Program-made: the position numbers and the translations under genes
Notes under the pieces: generated by a model
Seen by the model: the letters and a program-made list of their open reading frames with translations, nothing else
Told to the model about the DNA's origin: nothing
The model's database searches: none
Part shown: piece after piece, positions 34,418 through 44,422 of the stretch
Layout of the letters: each line of letters opens with the position of its first letter
Numbering within the stretch: the stretch's first letter is position 1
Source: JAHJQZ01 sp963676075
GTDB lineage: Bacteria; Pseudomonadota; Alphaproteobacteria; Rhizobiales; Devosiaceae
Reading direction: 5' to 3'
NCBI GenBank assembly: GCA_963676075.2
Contig: CAXXNZ010000004.1
Location: 62,001 to 126,000 of the forward strand
DNA: 64,000 nucleotides

Positions 34418-35689
34418 TCAATGCCCGAACTTGCGGCGCGCGTCGATGGCCAGACCGGTGCAAACGCTGCCGAACGTGTCGCCGTCGACGACTTTCGTGC
34501 CGGGCAACAGTGACAGCAAAGTGTCCCTGACGACCGGAATACGTGTCGACCCACCGGTCAGGAAAACAACGTCGATCCTGTCCTCGGTGAGCCCCGATAG
34601 CCTGAGCGTCTCACCAAGCGCGAGACGCAATCGTTCGACCAGCGGGCCGATGGCCGCTTCGAGTTCGGCGCGGGTCGCCGGGATTGCCTGCAATCCCTTT
34701 TCCCCCGGAACGTCAATAACCGCGTCTTCGGCATCGGTCAGTTCGATCTTGGCCGTTTCGACCGCGCCGGCGACAGCACTGCCGATCCGGGTTTCGAGAA
34801 CGTGCAGCAGCTGCCCGATCTTGTCCGGCTCTTCGGCATGGCGCAGCATCTGGCGAATTTCCGAGATATTGGCCGGCGCATATTGCCTGTTGATCAGGTG
34901 CCAGGTGGCGAGTTCGACGAAATACCGGTGCGGCGCTTCCTGCACCTGCTTGGCGTTGAACATGCCGCGGATCAGCGATTTGTAGCCGAGCCGGGGCATC
35001 GCCGTTGCAAGACTGAAGTCGCGGTCGAAATCGGTACCACCGACATGGACGCCGTGATTACCGAGAATATCGTCCTGCCGCGACACCTTGCCGGCACCGT
35101 CCGGCGCGACACGCACGATCGAGAAGTCGGCCGTGCCGCCGCCGATATCCATGACCAGCGCCAGTTCCTCGCGCGTCGATCGCAGTTCGTAGTCGAGCGC
35201 CGCGGCGACCGGTTCGAACTGAAACGAGATGTTGCGATAGCCGAGCGAACGGGCGATGCGCAACATGGCGTCCTGGGCGGCGCGGTCGGCCTCGGGATTG
35301 CCGTCGACATAAAACACCGGGCGGCCCAGCACCACGTCCTCGACCTGTTCACCGGCACGCTCGTCCGAGACCGTCTTCAGGTAGCCGACGAACATGCCGA
35401 TGATGTCGGTGAAATCGAGCAGGCGGCTGCCGACCCGTGTCCGGTCATCGAGAAGCGCACTGCCAAGGACACTTTTCATCGACCGCATCAGTCGTCCGTT
35501 GGCGCCCTCGGCATAATGGCGCATGGCAGTGCGGCCGAAGCGCGTGCAGCCCTCGTCGAAATCGAAAAAGATCGTGCTCGGGATGTTGGGATTGTCGCCC
35601 TCGAACGCCACCAGCTCGACGCCATCGGCGCCATTGAGCCCGACGGCGGAATTGGACGTTCCGAAATCGATACCACTCGATACGGCCAT
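34418..35689 (-). CDS. Hsp70 family protein (YegD-like)
   Basis: An ATPase-domain-only Hsp70 relative, 423 residues. The phosphate loops GIDFGTSNSAVGLN (residues about 5-18) and MDIGGGTADFSIVRV (about 190) and the adenosine motif FLTGGSTRIPVVRD (about 380) are all there, but no substrate-binding domain follows. This is the E. coli YegD layout; function unknown. Start ATG 35689 (MAVSSG). The ileS terminator lies upstream, so it needs its own promoter. Confidence 0.88.
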   Translation of the reverse strand: MAVSSGIDFGTSNSAVGLNGADGVELVAFEGDNPNIPSTIFFDFDEGCTRFGRTAMRHYAEGANGRLMRSMKSVLGSALLDDRTRVGSRLLDFTDIIGMFVGYLKTVSDERAGEQVEDVVLGRPVFYVDGNPEADRAAQDAMLRIARSLGYRNISFQFEPVAAALDYELRSTREELALVMDIGGGTADFSIVRVAPDGAGKVSRQDDILGNHGVHVGGTDFDRDFSLATAMPRLGYKSLIRGMFNAKQVQEAPHRYFVELATWHLINRQYAPANISEIRQMLRHAEEPDKIGQLLHVLETRIGSAVAGAVETAKIELTDAEDAVIDVPGEKGLQAIPATRAELEAAIGPLVERLRLALGETLRLSGLTEDRIDVVFLTGGSTRIPVVRDTLLSLLPGTKVVDGDTFGSVCTGLAIDARRKFGH

Positions 35690-35735
35690 GATCGCGGTCT
35701 CCGGTGCAGGCGACCCGGACCGGGCCGTGGTCAAC

Positions 35736-35772
35736 AAAAAAAGCGGACGGCGGCAATAACGCCGCCGTCCGC
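35736..35772 (-). terminator. Strong terminator between ileS and the Hsp70-like gene
   Basis: Read leftward, a perfect 12-base stem (GCGGACGGCGGC / GCCGCCGTCCGC, 6-base loop) is followed by seven T. It lies 30 bases past the ileS stop. Confidence 0.9.
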
Positions 35773-35801
35773 AAATGGCAAGATATCAATGCCGGTTCTG
35801 C

Positions 35802-38758
35802 CTAGAGCCCGGCTGCGGCACGCTCGCGCATGGCCTTGGCGTCGCGCGGGCTGATGTCCGGATAATCCGGATCGGACCCGACGTCCTCGGAGACCTTCCA
35901 CGACCGGGCGCAGCGCTTGCCCGCGGCACGGGCAAACACCACCGACACACCGCCGACGTCCTCGAGCCGGAAGGCTTCGGACGGCCCCTCGTTCTGGATG
36001 ATCTCGATATCCGAGGTGATGCAGATCTCGGCGAAGTCCTGATCATGCAGCGCCACCACCAGATCGGCATCGGAGATATAGACCTTGGGCGCCGCTTCGA
36101 GCGAGGAGCCGATGGTCTTTTCGCGACGTTCGATCTCGAGCGCGCCGGTAACGACACGCCGTGCCTTGCGGATCTGCGCCACTTGGCTTCGAGCTTTTCG
36201 TCGCGCCAGTTTTCCGGCACTTCGGGGAAGACTTCGAGATGGATAGACCCGTCGCTGTCCGGATTGCGCTCGAGCCAGGCTTCCTCTGTGGTGAAGCTCA
36301 GGACCGGCGCCAACCAGACAACGAGGTGGTTGAACAGGATATCGAGCACGGTCAGCGCCGAACGGCGTTTGACGCTCGAGATCGGGTCGCAATAAAGCGC
36401 GTCCTTGCGGATGTCGAAATAGAACGCCGACAGCTCCATGTTCATGAAGTTCGACAGCGCCGAGACGGCGCGCTTGTAGTCGTAATTGTCGTAAGCATCA
36501 CGCACCAGCACATCGAGCGCCTTGATGCGCGACAGCATCAGGCGTTCGAGCTCGGGCATGTCCGAAGGCGCGACCGCTTCCTCGGGCTTGAAGTGGGCGA
36601 GATTGCCCAGCATCCAGCGGATCGAGTTGCGCAGCTTGCGGTAGTTCTCGACCACGGTCTTGATGATCTCGTCACCGATCCGGTGATCCTCGGAATAGTC
36701 GATCGTCGAGGCCCAGAGCCGCAGGATATCGGCGCCGTACTGCTTGGTGATGTCCTGCGGGGCAATGGTGTTGCCCAGAGATTTCGACATCTTCATGCCG
36801 TCCTTGTCCATGGTCATGCCATGGGTCAGAACGCTCTCATAGGGCGCCATGCCCTTGGTGCCGCAGCTTTCCAGAAGCGAGGAATGGAACCAGCCGCGAT
36901 GCTGGTCCGAGCCTTCCAGATACATCGAAGCCGGGGACGCCAGATGCGGCCACTTCTGCTTGTTGTCGAGCACGAAGACATGGGTCGACCCGCTGTCGAA
37001 CCAGACATCGAGAATGTCGCGAACCTGATCCCACTCGGCGGGATTGTCGACGAGCCCCTCAAGGAAGCGCTCTTTTGCACCATCGGCGAACCAGGCGTCG
37101 GCGCCCTCTGTCTCGAAGGCGGTGACGATACGCTGACGCAGCTCCTCGGAGCGCTCGAATTCCGGACCGGGCAGGATCTGCCCCGTTTCGGGATGGCGGA
37201 ACACGGCAATCGGCACGCCCCAGGCACGCTGGCGCGACAGCACCCAGTCAGGACGGTCGGCGATCATCGAGTGCAGACGGTTCTGGCCTGCGGGCGGCAC
37301 GAAACGCGTCTTGTCGATCGCCGTAAGGGCGCGGCTTCTCAGCGTGTCGCCCTCGGCGCCGAGGTCCTTGTCCATATAGACGAACCATTGCGGCGTGTTG
37401 CGGAAGATGATCGGCTTCTTGGAGCGCCATGAATGCGGATACTGGTGCTTGAGCCGGCCACGCGCGAACAGCGCATCGGCCCCGATCAGCGCCGCGATGA
37501 CGCGCTTGTTGGCGTCGCCCTTGTTGCCCTTGTCGTCGATGACGCGCGCCGCGCCGCCCTCGGCATTGGCGTCGAAACCGGGCGCGTCCTTGGTGTAGAA
37601 ACCCGCATCGTCGACCGGGAACGGGATCGTCGTGTCGATCCCCTTGGCGGCGATCTCGGCCTTCTTCTCCATCCAGATGACGAAGTCGTCGGCGCCATGG
37701 CTCGGCGCCGTGTGCACGAACCCGGTACCGGCATCGTCCGTCACATGCTCACCGTCGAGCAGCGGAATGGCGAACTCATAGCCGCCACCAACGCCCTTGA
37801 GCGGGTGGTCGCAGGTGATGGCGCCGAGGTCTTCAGCGCTGACATCGCCAAGGCGATTGAAGGTCAGCTTGGCCTTCTGCGCGCTTTCCTCAGCCAGCAC
37901 GTCGGCGAAAATCAGCTTCTCACCCGGCTGCGGTCCGAAATCGTTCTCGGCTGCCGTGACCTCGTAAAGCCCATAGGCAATGCGCGAGGAATAGGAGACG
38001 GCACGGTTTCCGGGGATGGTCCACGGGGTCGTCGTCCAGATAACGACATAGGCATCCTGATGCGCGCCGGTGCGCACCGGGAACTTCACCCAGATCGTGT
38101 CGGACTCGTAGTCCTGATACTCGATTTCGGCCTCGGCCAGCGCCGTGCGCTCGACGACCGACCACATGACGGGCTTGGAACCGCGATAGAGCTGGCCGGA
38201 CATGGCGAATTTGTGCAGTTCGCCGGCGATCACCGCTTCGGCGTCATAGCTCATCGTCAGATAGGGATTGTCCCAGTCGCCGATGACGCCCAAACGCTTG
38301 AATTCCTCGCGCTGAACGTCGACCCAGTGCTCGGCAAAGCTCCGGCATTCCTTGCGGAACTCGTTGACCGGGATCTCGTCCTTGTTCTTGCCCTTGGCGC
38401 GATACTGCTCCTCGATCTTCCACTCGATCGGCAGGCCGTGGCAGTCCCAGCCCGGCACATAGGCCGAGTTGTAGCCGAGCATCTGCTTACTACGGGTGAC
38501 CAGATCCTTGAGGATCTTGTTGAGCGAATGCCCGATATGGATGTTGCCATTGGCATAGGGCGGGCCGTCGTGAAGGGTGAACTTCTCGCGGTCGGCGCTC
38601 TGCTCGCGCAGGCGGGCATAAAGGTCCATATCCTCCCAGCGCTTCAGCCAGTCGGGCTCGCGCTTGGGAAGCCCCGCACGCATGGGGAAATCGGTCTTGG
38701 GCAGGAAAAGCGTGGCGGAATAGTCCTGTTCCGTCGCTTCAGTCGTCGTATCAGTCAT
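35802..38758 (-). CDS. ileS: Isoleucyl-tRNA synthetase, frameshifted near its C-terminus
   Basis: Class I aminoacyl-tRNA synthetase charging tRNA-Ile. ANGNIHIGHSLNKIL (HIGH) and DGMKMSKSLGN (KMSKS) are intact, with the editing domain between. The frame is conserved down to LEAKW at about 36181, then shifts. Restoring one G in the codon pair TGG-GCG (a GGG run now read as GG, plus-strand 36179-36180) rejoins it to AQIRKARRVVTGALEIERR, which runs to the stop at 35802 and gives about 985 residues. As sequenced the first frame would run on to 35786 with an aberrant tail. Because the gene is essential, a base-calling error is the likeliest reading. Confidence 0.95.
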
Positions 38759-38867
38759 TTCGTTTACCGGTCATTCGAGCGGAAGTCTTGAAATCCGGCG
38801 TTGCTTTATCAGCCGGACCAGTGTGTGGGAAGTTTTTTGGCGGGTCGGAGACGAAACGCCGCCGACC

Positions 38868-39842
38868 CTAGATAATGAAACCGAGGTGCCGGTCGAGATC
38901 CGAGAGCGGTTTTGATCCGGCCAGTATCTCGCGCGCCCTTTGCTTGTCCTGGTTCATCTGGGCGATGAGCGCATTGACGTTGTCGAAGTGGTGGTTCGAC
39001 CTGAGATGGCAGGCCAGCGCCACCTCGATATGGGCGCCGTAGATGTCTTCGTCGAAATCGAGAATATGGGCCTCGAACGGCGGCTGGGTGTTGTCGAACA
39101 TCGGCTTGCCGTGCCCGGCGACGCCGTCGAACAGCCGGTTGCCCAACTTGACGCGAATGGCATAAACGCCTTCGGCCAGATGCGAATTGGCCGGCAGAGC
39201 GAAATTGGCGGTCGGGAAACCAAGGGTCCGGCCGCGCTGGTCGCCCTTGATGACGGTGCCCTCGACCATCCAGTGATAGCCGAGCAAATGGTTGGCGCGA
39301 TCGACCTCGCCTTTTTCCAGCGCCTCGCGGATCAGCGACGAGGAGATGACCTCGTCGCCCTCGGTCACCAGTTCGACCTGGGTGACGGAAAAGCCGTGAT
39401 GCCGTCCCGCCTGCCGCAAAAACTCCGGCGTGCCGGCACGGCCACGGCCGAAATGGAAATCGGCGCCGACCACCACCGCCGAAGCGCCAAGCGCGTCGAC
39501 GAGATAGGACCTGACGAACGCTTCCGCCTCAACCGACGCAAGAGTGCGCGAAAACGGCAATATGGCGATGCCGGAAAACCCGAGCGCCGCGGCAAGCCGT
39601 GCCTTCTGCTCGCCATCGCTCAAGCGGAACAGGAACGGTTCGGGCGCGAAGACATCGCGCGGATGCGGTTCGAACGTCAGAAGGATCGAGGGTCTGCCGG
39701 CCGTTTCGGCCAGTTTCCGCGCTTCCGCCAGCACCGTCTGGTGACCACGGTGACAGCCGTCGAAATTGCCGATGGCAACGACTCCGCCCCTGAGCGAGGC
39801 GGGCACAGAATCGAGGGAACGCAAAAAGGCGAAAGCGGTCAC
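38868..39842 (-). CDS. ribF: Bifunctional riboflavin kinase/FAD synthetase
   Basis: Makes FMN and then FAD from riboflavin. The N-terminal adenylyltransferase has VAIGNFDGCHRGHQTVL, VVGADFHFGRGR and EVISSSLIREALEKG; the C-terminal flavokinase has GRTLGFPTANFALP. GTG 39842 (VTAFAFLRSLDSVP) gives 324 residues, the normal size; an extension to 39947 is unconserved. It is followed by ileS on the same strand. Confidence 0.95.
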   Translation of the reverse strand: MTAFAFLRSLDSVPASLRGGVVAIGNFDGCHRGHQTVLAEARKLAETAGRPSILLTFEPHPRDVFAPEPFLFRLSDGEQKARLAAALGFSGIAILPFSRTLASVEAEAFVRSYLVDALGASAVVVGADFHFGRGRAGTPEFLRQAGRHHGFSVTQVELVTEGDEVISSSLIREALEKGEVDRANHLLGYHWMVEGTVIKGDQRGRTLGFPTANFALPANSHLAEGVYAIRVKLGNRLFDGVAGHGKPMFDNTQPPFEAHILDFDEDIYGAHIEVALACHLRSNHHFDNVNALIAQMNQDKQRAREILAGSKPLSDLDRHLGFII

Positions 39843-39968
39843 GGCATCATTCCGGGAAAAGTGCGGGGAGCGGAATGGGCGCGAAACTGCCGCGTCTGCG
39901 GCAAGAATGCAAGCGCGGCGGCGCTTCGCCGATGTCGCAACCGGCATCGCAAGGGCTGGTAACGCCGT

Positions 39969-40832
39969 CTACCAAGTCAGCCGCGGCATATACCCGACCA
40001 GATGCACCTGGCTTGGAGCGACCGCCTCGATCACCTTGTCCTCCTCGGCGCCTTCGAAAGCGTTGAGTTCGGCGGCATGCAGCGAGCCGGTGATGAACAG
40101 GAAATCAATGCCGAAACGGGCCGCGCCAAGCGCATCGGTGCGTGCCGCGTCGCCAATGGCGACGATCCGGCTCCTATCGAGTCCCGGACCGGTGACCTCC
40201 TCCAGCCGCTTGAAGGCGACATCATAGATCGGCGGGTGTGGCTTGCCGGCCATTTCCACCTTGCCGCCCATATCGGCATAGACCTCGGCCAGCGCGCCGG
40301 CGCAGTATTCTATGGAGTTGCCAACCTCGACGGTGATGTCGGGATTGGCGCAGATCATCGGCAGGCGATGGTCGAGCCAGGTTTTCAGTCGATCGCTGTA
40401 GTCGTCCGGGGTCTCGCCATAGGCATTGAGCCCGGTGACGAGCACGGCAGCGGCCTCGTCGGGTTCGCCGAGCGCGACGCTCAGTCCGTCGAGCAGGGGA
40501 TGGTCCATGCGCGGCCCGACCATATGGATGATATGGCCAGAATAGGCGCGCACAAGATCGCGGGTCACATCGCCCGAGGAGACGATGGAATCATAGATCT
40601 TGTCGGAGATCCCCATGTCGTCGAGCATCTGGGCCACCTGGGGACCGGGACGCGAGGCATTGGTGACAAGGATCACCTTGCCGCCCTCCTCGCGGTAACG
40701 GGTCAGCGCGTCAACGGCGCTCGGGTGCGGGGCAACGCCGTTGTGCACGACGCCCCAGATATCGCAGAACGCGGCATCGTAATTGGCGGCAAGCGCCGAA
40801 AATCCGGCTGTGACCAGCTGCGGTTTGGTCAT
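39969..40832 (-). CDS. HAD superfamily phosphatase, class IIA (TIGR01459 type)
   Basis: A 287-residue sugar-phosphatase-like hydrolase. HAD motif I is CDIWGVVHNGV (residues about 23-33), motif II VILVTNASRPGP and motif III-IV VAIGDAARTDALGA; the class IIA cap lies between. The NagD-like group includes pyridoxal- and glycerol-phosphate phosphatases, so the substrate is uncertain. Gene order HAD-ribF-ileS is common in rhizobia. Confidence 0.9.
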   Translation of the reverse strand: MTKPQLVTAGFSALAANYDAAFCDIWGVVHNGVAPHPSAVDALTRYREEGGKVILVTNASRPGPQVAQMLDDMGISDKIYDSIVSSGDVTRDLVRAYSGHIIHMVGPRMDHPLLDGLSVALGEPDEAAAVLVTGLNAYGETPDDYSDRLKTWLDHRLPMICANPDITVEVGNSIEYCAGALAEVYADMGGKVEMAGKPHPPIYDVAFKRLEEVTGPGLDRSRIVAIGDAARTDALGAARFGIDFLFITGSLHAAELNAFEGAEEDKVIEAVAPSQVHLVGYMPRLTW

Positions 40833-40853
40833 ATCACTCTCTCTTTACTGGTA

Positions 40854-42184
40854 TCAGGCCGAACCCGCACGCCGGGCAGGAGCACTCGCATCCCGCCGGA
40901 CCACGTGATCGACACGCAGAGGCGCCGGTCCCGCGATGTGAGGTCCGATGGCAAAGCGGACGCCGTCTTCGAGAGCCGACAAAACTTGCTGTTCAGTCTT
41001 GACGTTCTCGACGGTCAGATCAATGCCGAAACGGGCGATGTAGGACGAGACGTCGGACGCATGGAAATCGGTCAGGATCTCGGGCTCGGAGGCGAAGGTC
41101 TCGGCCTCGACGCGGATCGAGTCGACGCCGAGGCTGGCCAGTTCATCGAAATCGAGCCTGAGGGTCGTTGCCGCTGTGAGACAGAAGCCGATGCCCTTGG
41201 CGTGGAACTCGCTGGCAACGAGCCGCTCGGCGGTGTTGGCGGACTTCCATTCGGCGTCCTCCATGCGCAACACGAGGCTGGACGACACGACACGGCTGGC
41301 ATCGAACAGTCCAACCAGCTCCTCGGCGGTCTGGGTGTGCGCCAGGATCGCCCGGGTGACCGGAATGAACAGCGTCACCGGCTGCCCCGAAGAGCGCGCG
41401 CGCCTGACAATGGACACTGCCTGCTCGATGCCGGCGCGCTCGATACGGCGGATCACATCCTCGCCATTGCGGCGCGGCATGAAATCGGGCGCATCGGCGA
41501 TGTCGCCGTCTTCGAGTTTCAACCGCGGCACGAGGTCGAAACCGTGGTGTGCGCCGCTGGGGCAGCGTGATCACCGGCTGGGCGTAAAAAAACGAGGCGA
41601 TCCTCATCGAGGGCGGTGCGCAGCGTCGGCAGTGGGATGACCGGCTCGGGCAGGCGTTCCGGCTCCGGCGCGTGGTCCTGTTCGGGTTCCTCGTCTACCG
41701 CTGCGGCGGGCGGCGGTGCTGCGGGCGCGGGGGTGACGCCGCGCGCTTCAAGTTCGGACACAGCCTCGGCGACCTGACGGACGACGGTGCCGAGCACGGA
41801 AAGATCGGCTTCAAGCACGTCGATGCGCGGGCCGGGATTGACGTCGCTCAGGGCGTTGATGCGTTGCGACAGCACCTGCCCGGCCTGGGCGTCCGTCGAC
41901 AGCAGCCGCGACAGGTCCTCAATGGCCTTTTCCATGCGGCGCTCCGACCGCCATCTGAGGGTGCGTTCCATGAACAGCATCGACAGAACGAAGACGATGC
42001 CGACAACAAGAAGTGATTCGATCAGTGTGAAGGTCAGGCCGAAATAGACCGCGCCCCCACACGCCAGGGCTACGATGGATATGAAAACATAGACGAGCAA
42101 CTGCACGGCAATCCGTCTTTTTGGCCTCTGGATTCGCTCTTTCCTCTTAGCATTGCGCGCACCAAGGCAAAAGCTGCCCTTCAC
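40854..42184 (-). CDS. TipF-like degenerate EAL protein, frameshifted twice
   Basis: N-terminal double membrane hairpin (VQLLVYVFISIVALACG and LIESLLVVGIVFVLSML), a coiled-coil/proline-rich linker, then an EAL-type domain. The EAL signature and metal ligands are not kept: FFYAQPVITLP replaces the usual YQPIV entry, and PRLKLEDGD and DSIRVEAE replace catalytic motifs. It should therefore bind c-di-GMP at most, as TipF of Caulobacter does. The frame shifts once in a seven-base A run at 41586-41592 (six would restore it) and again near 41560. The total length is two bases over a multiple of three, fitting two single-base insertions. The start is uncertain: GTG 42184 or GTG 42106, the latter just before the membrane segment. 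Confidence 0.7.
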
Positions 42185-42279
42185 GCCGCCCCACCACTAA
42201 AACACTTTGTTTACCCTATTTGGAGAACAATCGCCTCGCGCAGAATGCGCTTCACGCCTCCAGAATCGGAGAAACAGCC

Positions 42280-43689
42280 ATGCCAGTTGGGGCCTCGCCT
42301 GATTTCCCGGCGCGCCTGCTCGTCATCGACCGCGGGCGGGACCTGGCCGAGCTGACTGCCGCCCATCCCGATGTCTTCACACCGCTCCATGTCGATTGCG
42401 GACGCGCCGGCGCGGCAGCTCTGCATACCGGGCGCTATGACATCGTCCTCGCCGATCTCGGCAGTCTCTCCGATCTATCCGAAGACGCTACCCGCGCTGT
42501 TGCTCGGCTGGCGCGCCTCGGCGGCACGGCCCTGATCATCGCCGTGTCCTCGACCGGCTCCGTATCGGATGCCGTTTCTGCCTTGCAGGCTGGCGCTCAC
42601 GACTGCCTGGTGCGGCCGGTGAGCTTTGAAGAATTGGGCGATCGCATCGCCGTGCTCAGGACCCGCCACGACCGACGCGGCGCGCTATCGCAGGTTTCCG
42701 GCGCAACTGTCAGTGGTCCGGGGCGCCTGATCTCCCGCTCGCCGCAGATGAAGCGCCTGCGCGAGCAGCTCGCCCGTATCGCGAACTCACCGGCGCCGGT
42801 ATTCCTGACCGGAGAAAGCGGCACCGGCAAGCGCCTTGCGGCGGAGACGCTGCACGCGCTCGGACCACAGGCGGCGACACCGTTTGTCGCCATCGATTGT
42901 GCACTGTCGTCTTACTTTAGCGAGGCGCCTTCGGAAGATGCGCTGATGGAGCTGGCCGGCGAGGAAGGAACGCGCGCCCTGATGCGCGCCGGCGGCGGCA
43001 CCCTTTACCTCAACGAGATCGCCGCCCTCGGCCCGACGGCGCAAGCGCGGCTGATGAACCTGGTCGATCCCGGCGGCACGGCAGGTGCCAGTCCGGCATT
43101 GGGCATAAAGCTGCGCGTCGTCTGCTCGACAGCCAGAAGCCCTGCGACACTTGTTGGCGATGACGGTCTCAGGGCTGACCTGTTTTACAGGCTCAACGTC
43201 CTGCCGCTGCACCTGCCGCCTCTGCGCCAGCGCCCCGAGGACATCGCGCCGCTATCAGCCCATTTCCTCAAGAGCTTCGCCCGCGCTGCCGGCAAGCCGA
43301 TGCAGGGTTTCACCGCCGGCGCCCGCGCTTTCCTCGATGCCCATGAATGGCCGGGCAATGTCCGCCAGCTCGAAAACCTCATGCACCGCACCGTGTCGAT
43401 GTTCGAGGACGTGCTTGTGACACCGCAAATGCTGGCTGCGGCTGATATCGAGGGCATCGCCAGCGGTCGTCAGCCTGTCGCCACGCTCGGCGAAGGCGAC
43501 GACATCCTGCCGATGTGGCAGCAGGAACAGCACATCATCGAAGCAGCCATCGCCCGGTTCGGCGGCAATGTCGCCAAGGCTGCGGCGGCACTCGAGATCT
43601 CGCCCTCGACCATCTACCGCAAGCGCCAGGCCTGGGAAGAACGTCAGGCCGAAGAGGCCCCCGAGACCCGCATCGCCGGGGCGGCGTGA
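42280..43689 (+). CDS. NtrC-family response regulator lacking GAFTGA
   Basis: A 469-residue protein: an atypical receiver domain (about 10-125), AAA+ domain (about 150-390) and Fis-type helix-turn-helix (GGNVAKAAAALEISPSTIYRK). Walker A is GESGTGKR, WPGNVRQLEN and LRADLFYRLNV are kept, but the GAFTGA loop that contacts sigma-54 is missing and Walker B reads GGTLYLNEI, with Asn for the usual Asp. It probably cannot remodel sigma-54 polymerase and may act as a simple DNA-binding regulator. GGAGA precedes ATG 42280. Divergent from the TipF-like gene (95 bases between outermost starts). Confidence 0.88.
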   Translation: MPVGASPDFPARLLVIDRGRDLAELTAAHPDVFTPLHVDCGRAGAAALHTGRYDIVLADLGSLSDLSEDATRAVARLARLGGTALIIAVSSTGSVSDAVSALQAGAHDCLVRPVSFEELGDRIAVLRTRHDRRGALSQVSGATVSGPGRLISRSPQMKRLREQLARIANSPAPVFLTGESGTGKRLAAETLHALGPQAATPFVAIDCALSSYFSEAPSEDALMELAGEEGTRALMRAGGGTLYLNEIAALGPTAQARLMNLVDPGGTAGASPALGIKLRVVCSTARSPATLVGDDGLRADLFYRLNVLPLHLPPLRQRPEDIAPLSAHFLKSFARAAGKPMQGFTAGARAFLDAHEWPGNVRQLENLMHRTVSMFEDVLVTPQMLAAADIEGIASGRQPVATLGEGDDILPMWQQEQHIIEAAIARFGGNVAKAAAALEISPSTIYRKRQAWEERQAEEAPETRIAGAA

Positions 43690-43799
43690 ACGTCCACACG
43701 GCAGAGCCAATCGGCCGACACCCTTCATCCCTGCAACGGCCTCGCTGAGTCCGGATCACATGCAAATGTGAATCCTTCGCGCCACTTTCACGGCTCGAA

Positions 43800-43834
43800 T
43801 TTACCAGTTTTACCATTTTGGTTGATTTGGTAAA
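43800..43834. promoter_or_regulatory. Inverted repeat, probable TetR operator
   Basis: TTTACCA (43800) and TGGTAAA (43828) are perfect inverted arms, with a second inner ACCA/TGGT pair between them, 24 bases before the TetR start. Position and symmetry suit autoregulation by the downstream TetR protein. Confidence 0.5.
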
Positions 43835-43857
43835 GTTCATCACCTATATGCAGGCGC

Positions 43858-44412
43858 ATGGACACACAGAACCTCAAGCGCGCCGCCATTCTCGATGACG
43901 CCATCCGGGTCTTCGGCCGGTTCGGCTACAAGAAGACTTCGGTCAACGACATTGCTGCCGCCGCCGGGCTCTCCAAGCCAGGCCTGTACCTGCATTTCAG
44001 CGGAAAGGAAGAAATCTTCCGCGCCGCAATGGAGAAGTATCTCTCCGACGCCCTGAAGCGTGTGGCATCTGCATTGGCAAGAACCGATCTGCCGGCACCG
44101 GACCGGCTCGCAGTCGCCATGAACGAGTGGTTCGGGCAACATCTTTTGACCTTCACCGCCGAAATCTTCGACACAATCGAGTCCGGAGACAAAATGGCGG
44201 GCAAAGACGTGACCCGCGCCAAGGGGGCATTCAAGAAGGCGCTTGGCGATGCGCTTGTCGCAGATGGCTTTGATCCATCAAGTGCAGCGGAACGCGCCGA
44301 GGTGCTGTTCCTGTGCGGACTGAGCTGGAAGCAGCCGGGCACAACGCCGGAGCAGTTCCGAACGACGGTTGCGACGGCCATACGCGTGTGTTGCGCGACC
44401 TCATCAAGCTAG
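43858..44412 (+). CDS. TetR family transcriptional regulator
   Basis: A 184-residue repressor with the N-terminal helix-turn-helix (AAILDDAIRVFGRFGYKKT, then SVNDIAAAAGLSKPGLYLHF at about 28-47) and a TetR-like ligand domain. The next gene, a short-chain reductase, begins 11 bases later and is the probable target together with tetR itself. The inducer is unknown. Confidence 0.92.
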   Translation: MDTQNLKRAAILDDAIRVFGRFGYKKTSVNDIAAAAGLSKPGLYLHFSGKEEIFRAAMEKYLSDALKRVASALARTDLPAPDRLAVAMNEWFGQHLLTFTAEIFDTIESGDKMAGKDVTRAKGAFKKALGDALVADGFDPSSAAERAEVLFLCGLSWKQPGTTPEQFRTTVATAIRVCCATSSS

Positions 44413-44422
44413 GAACAGTCCA

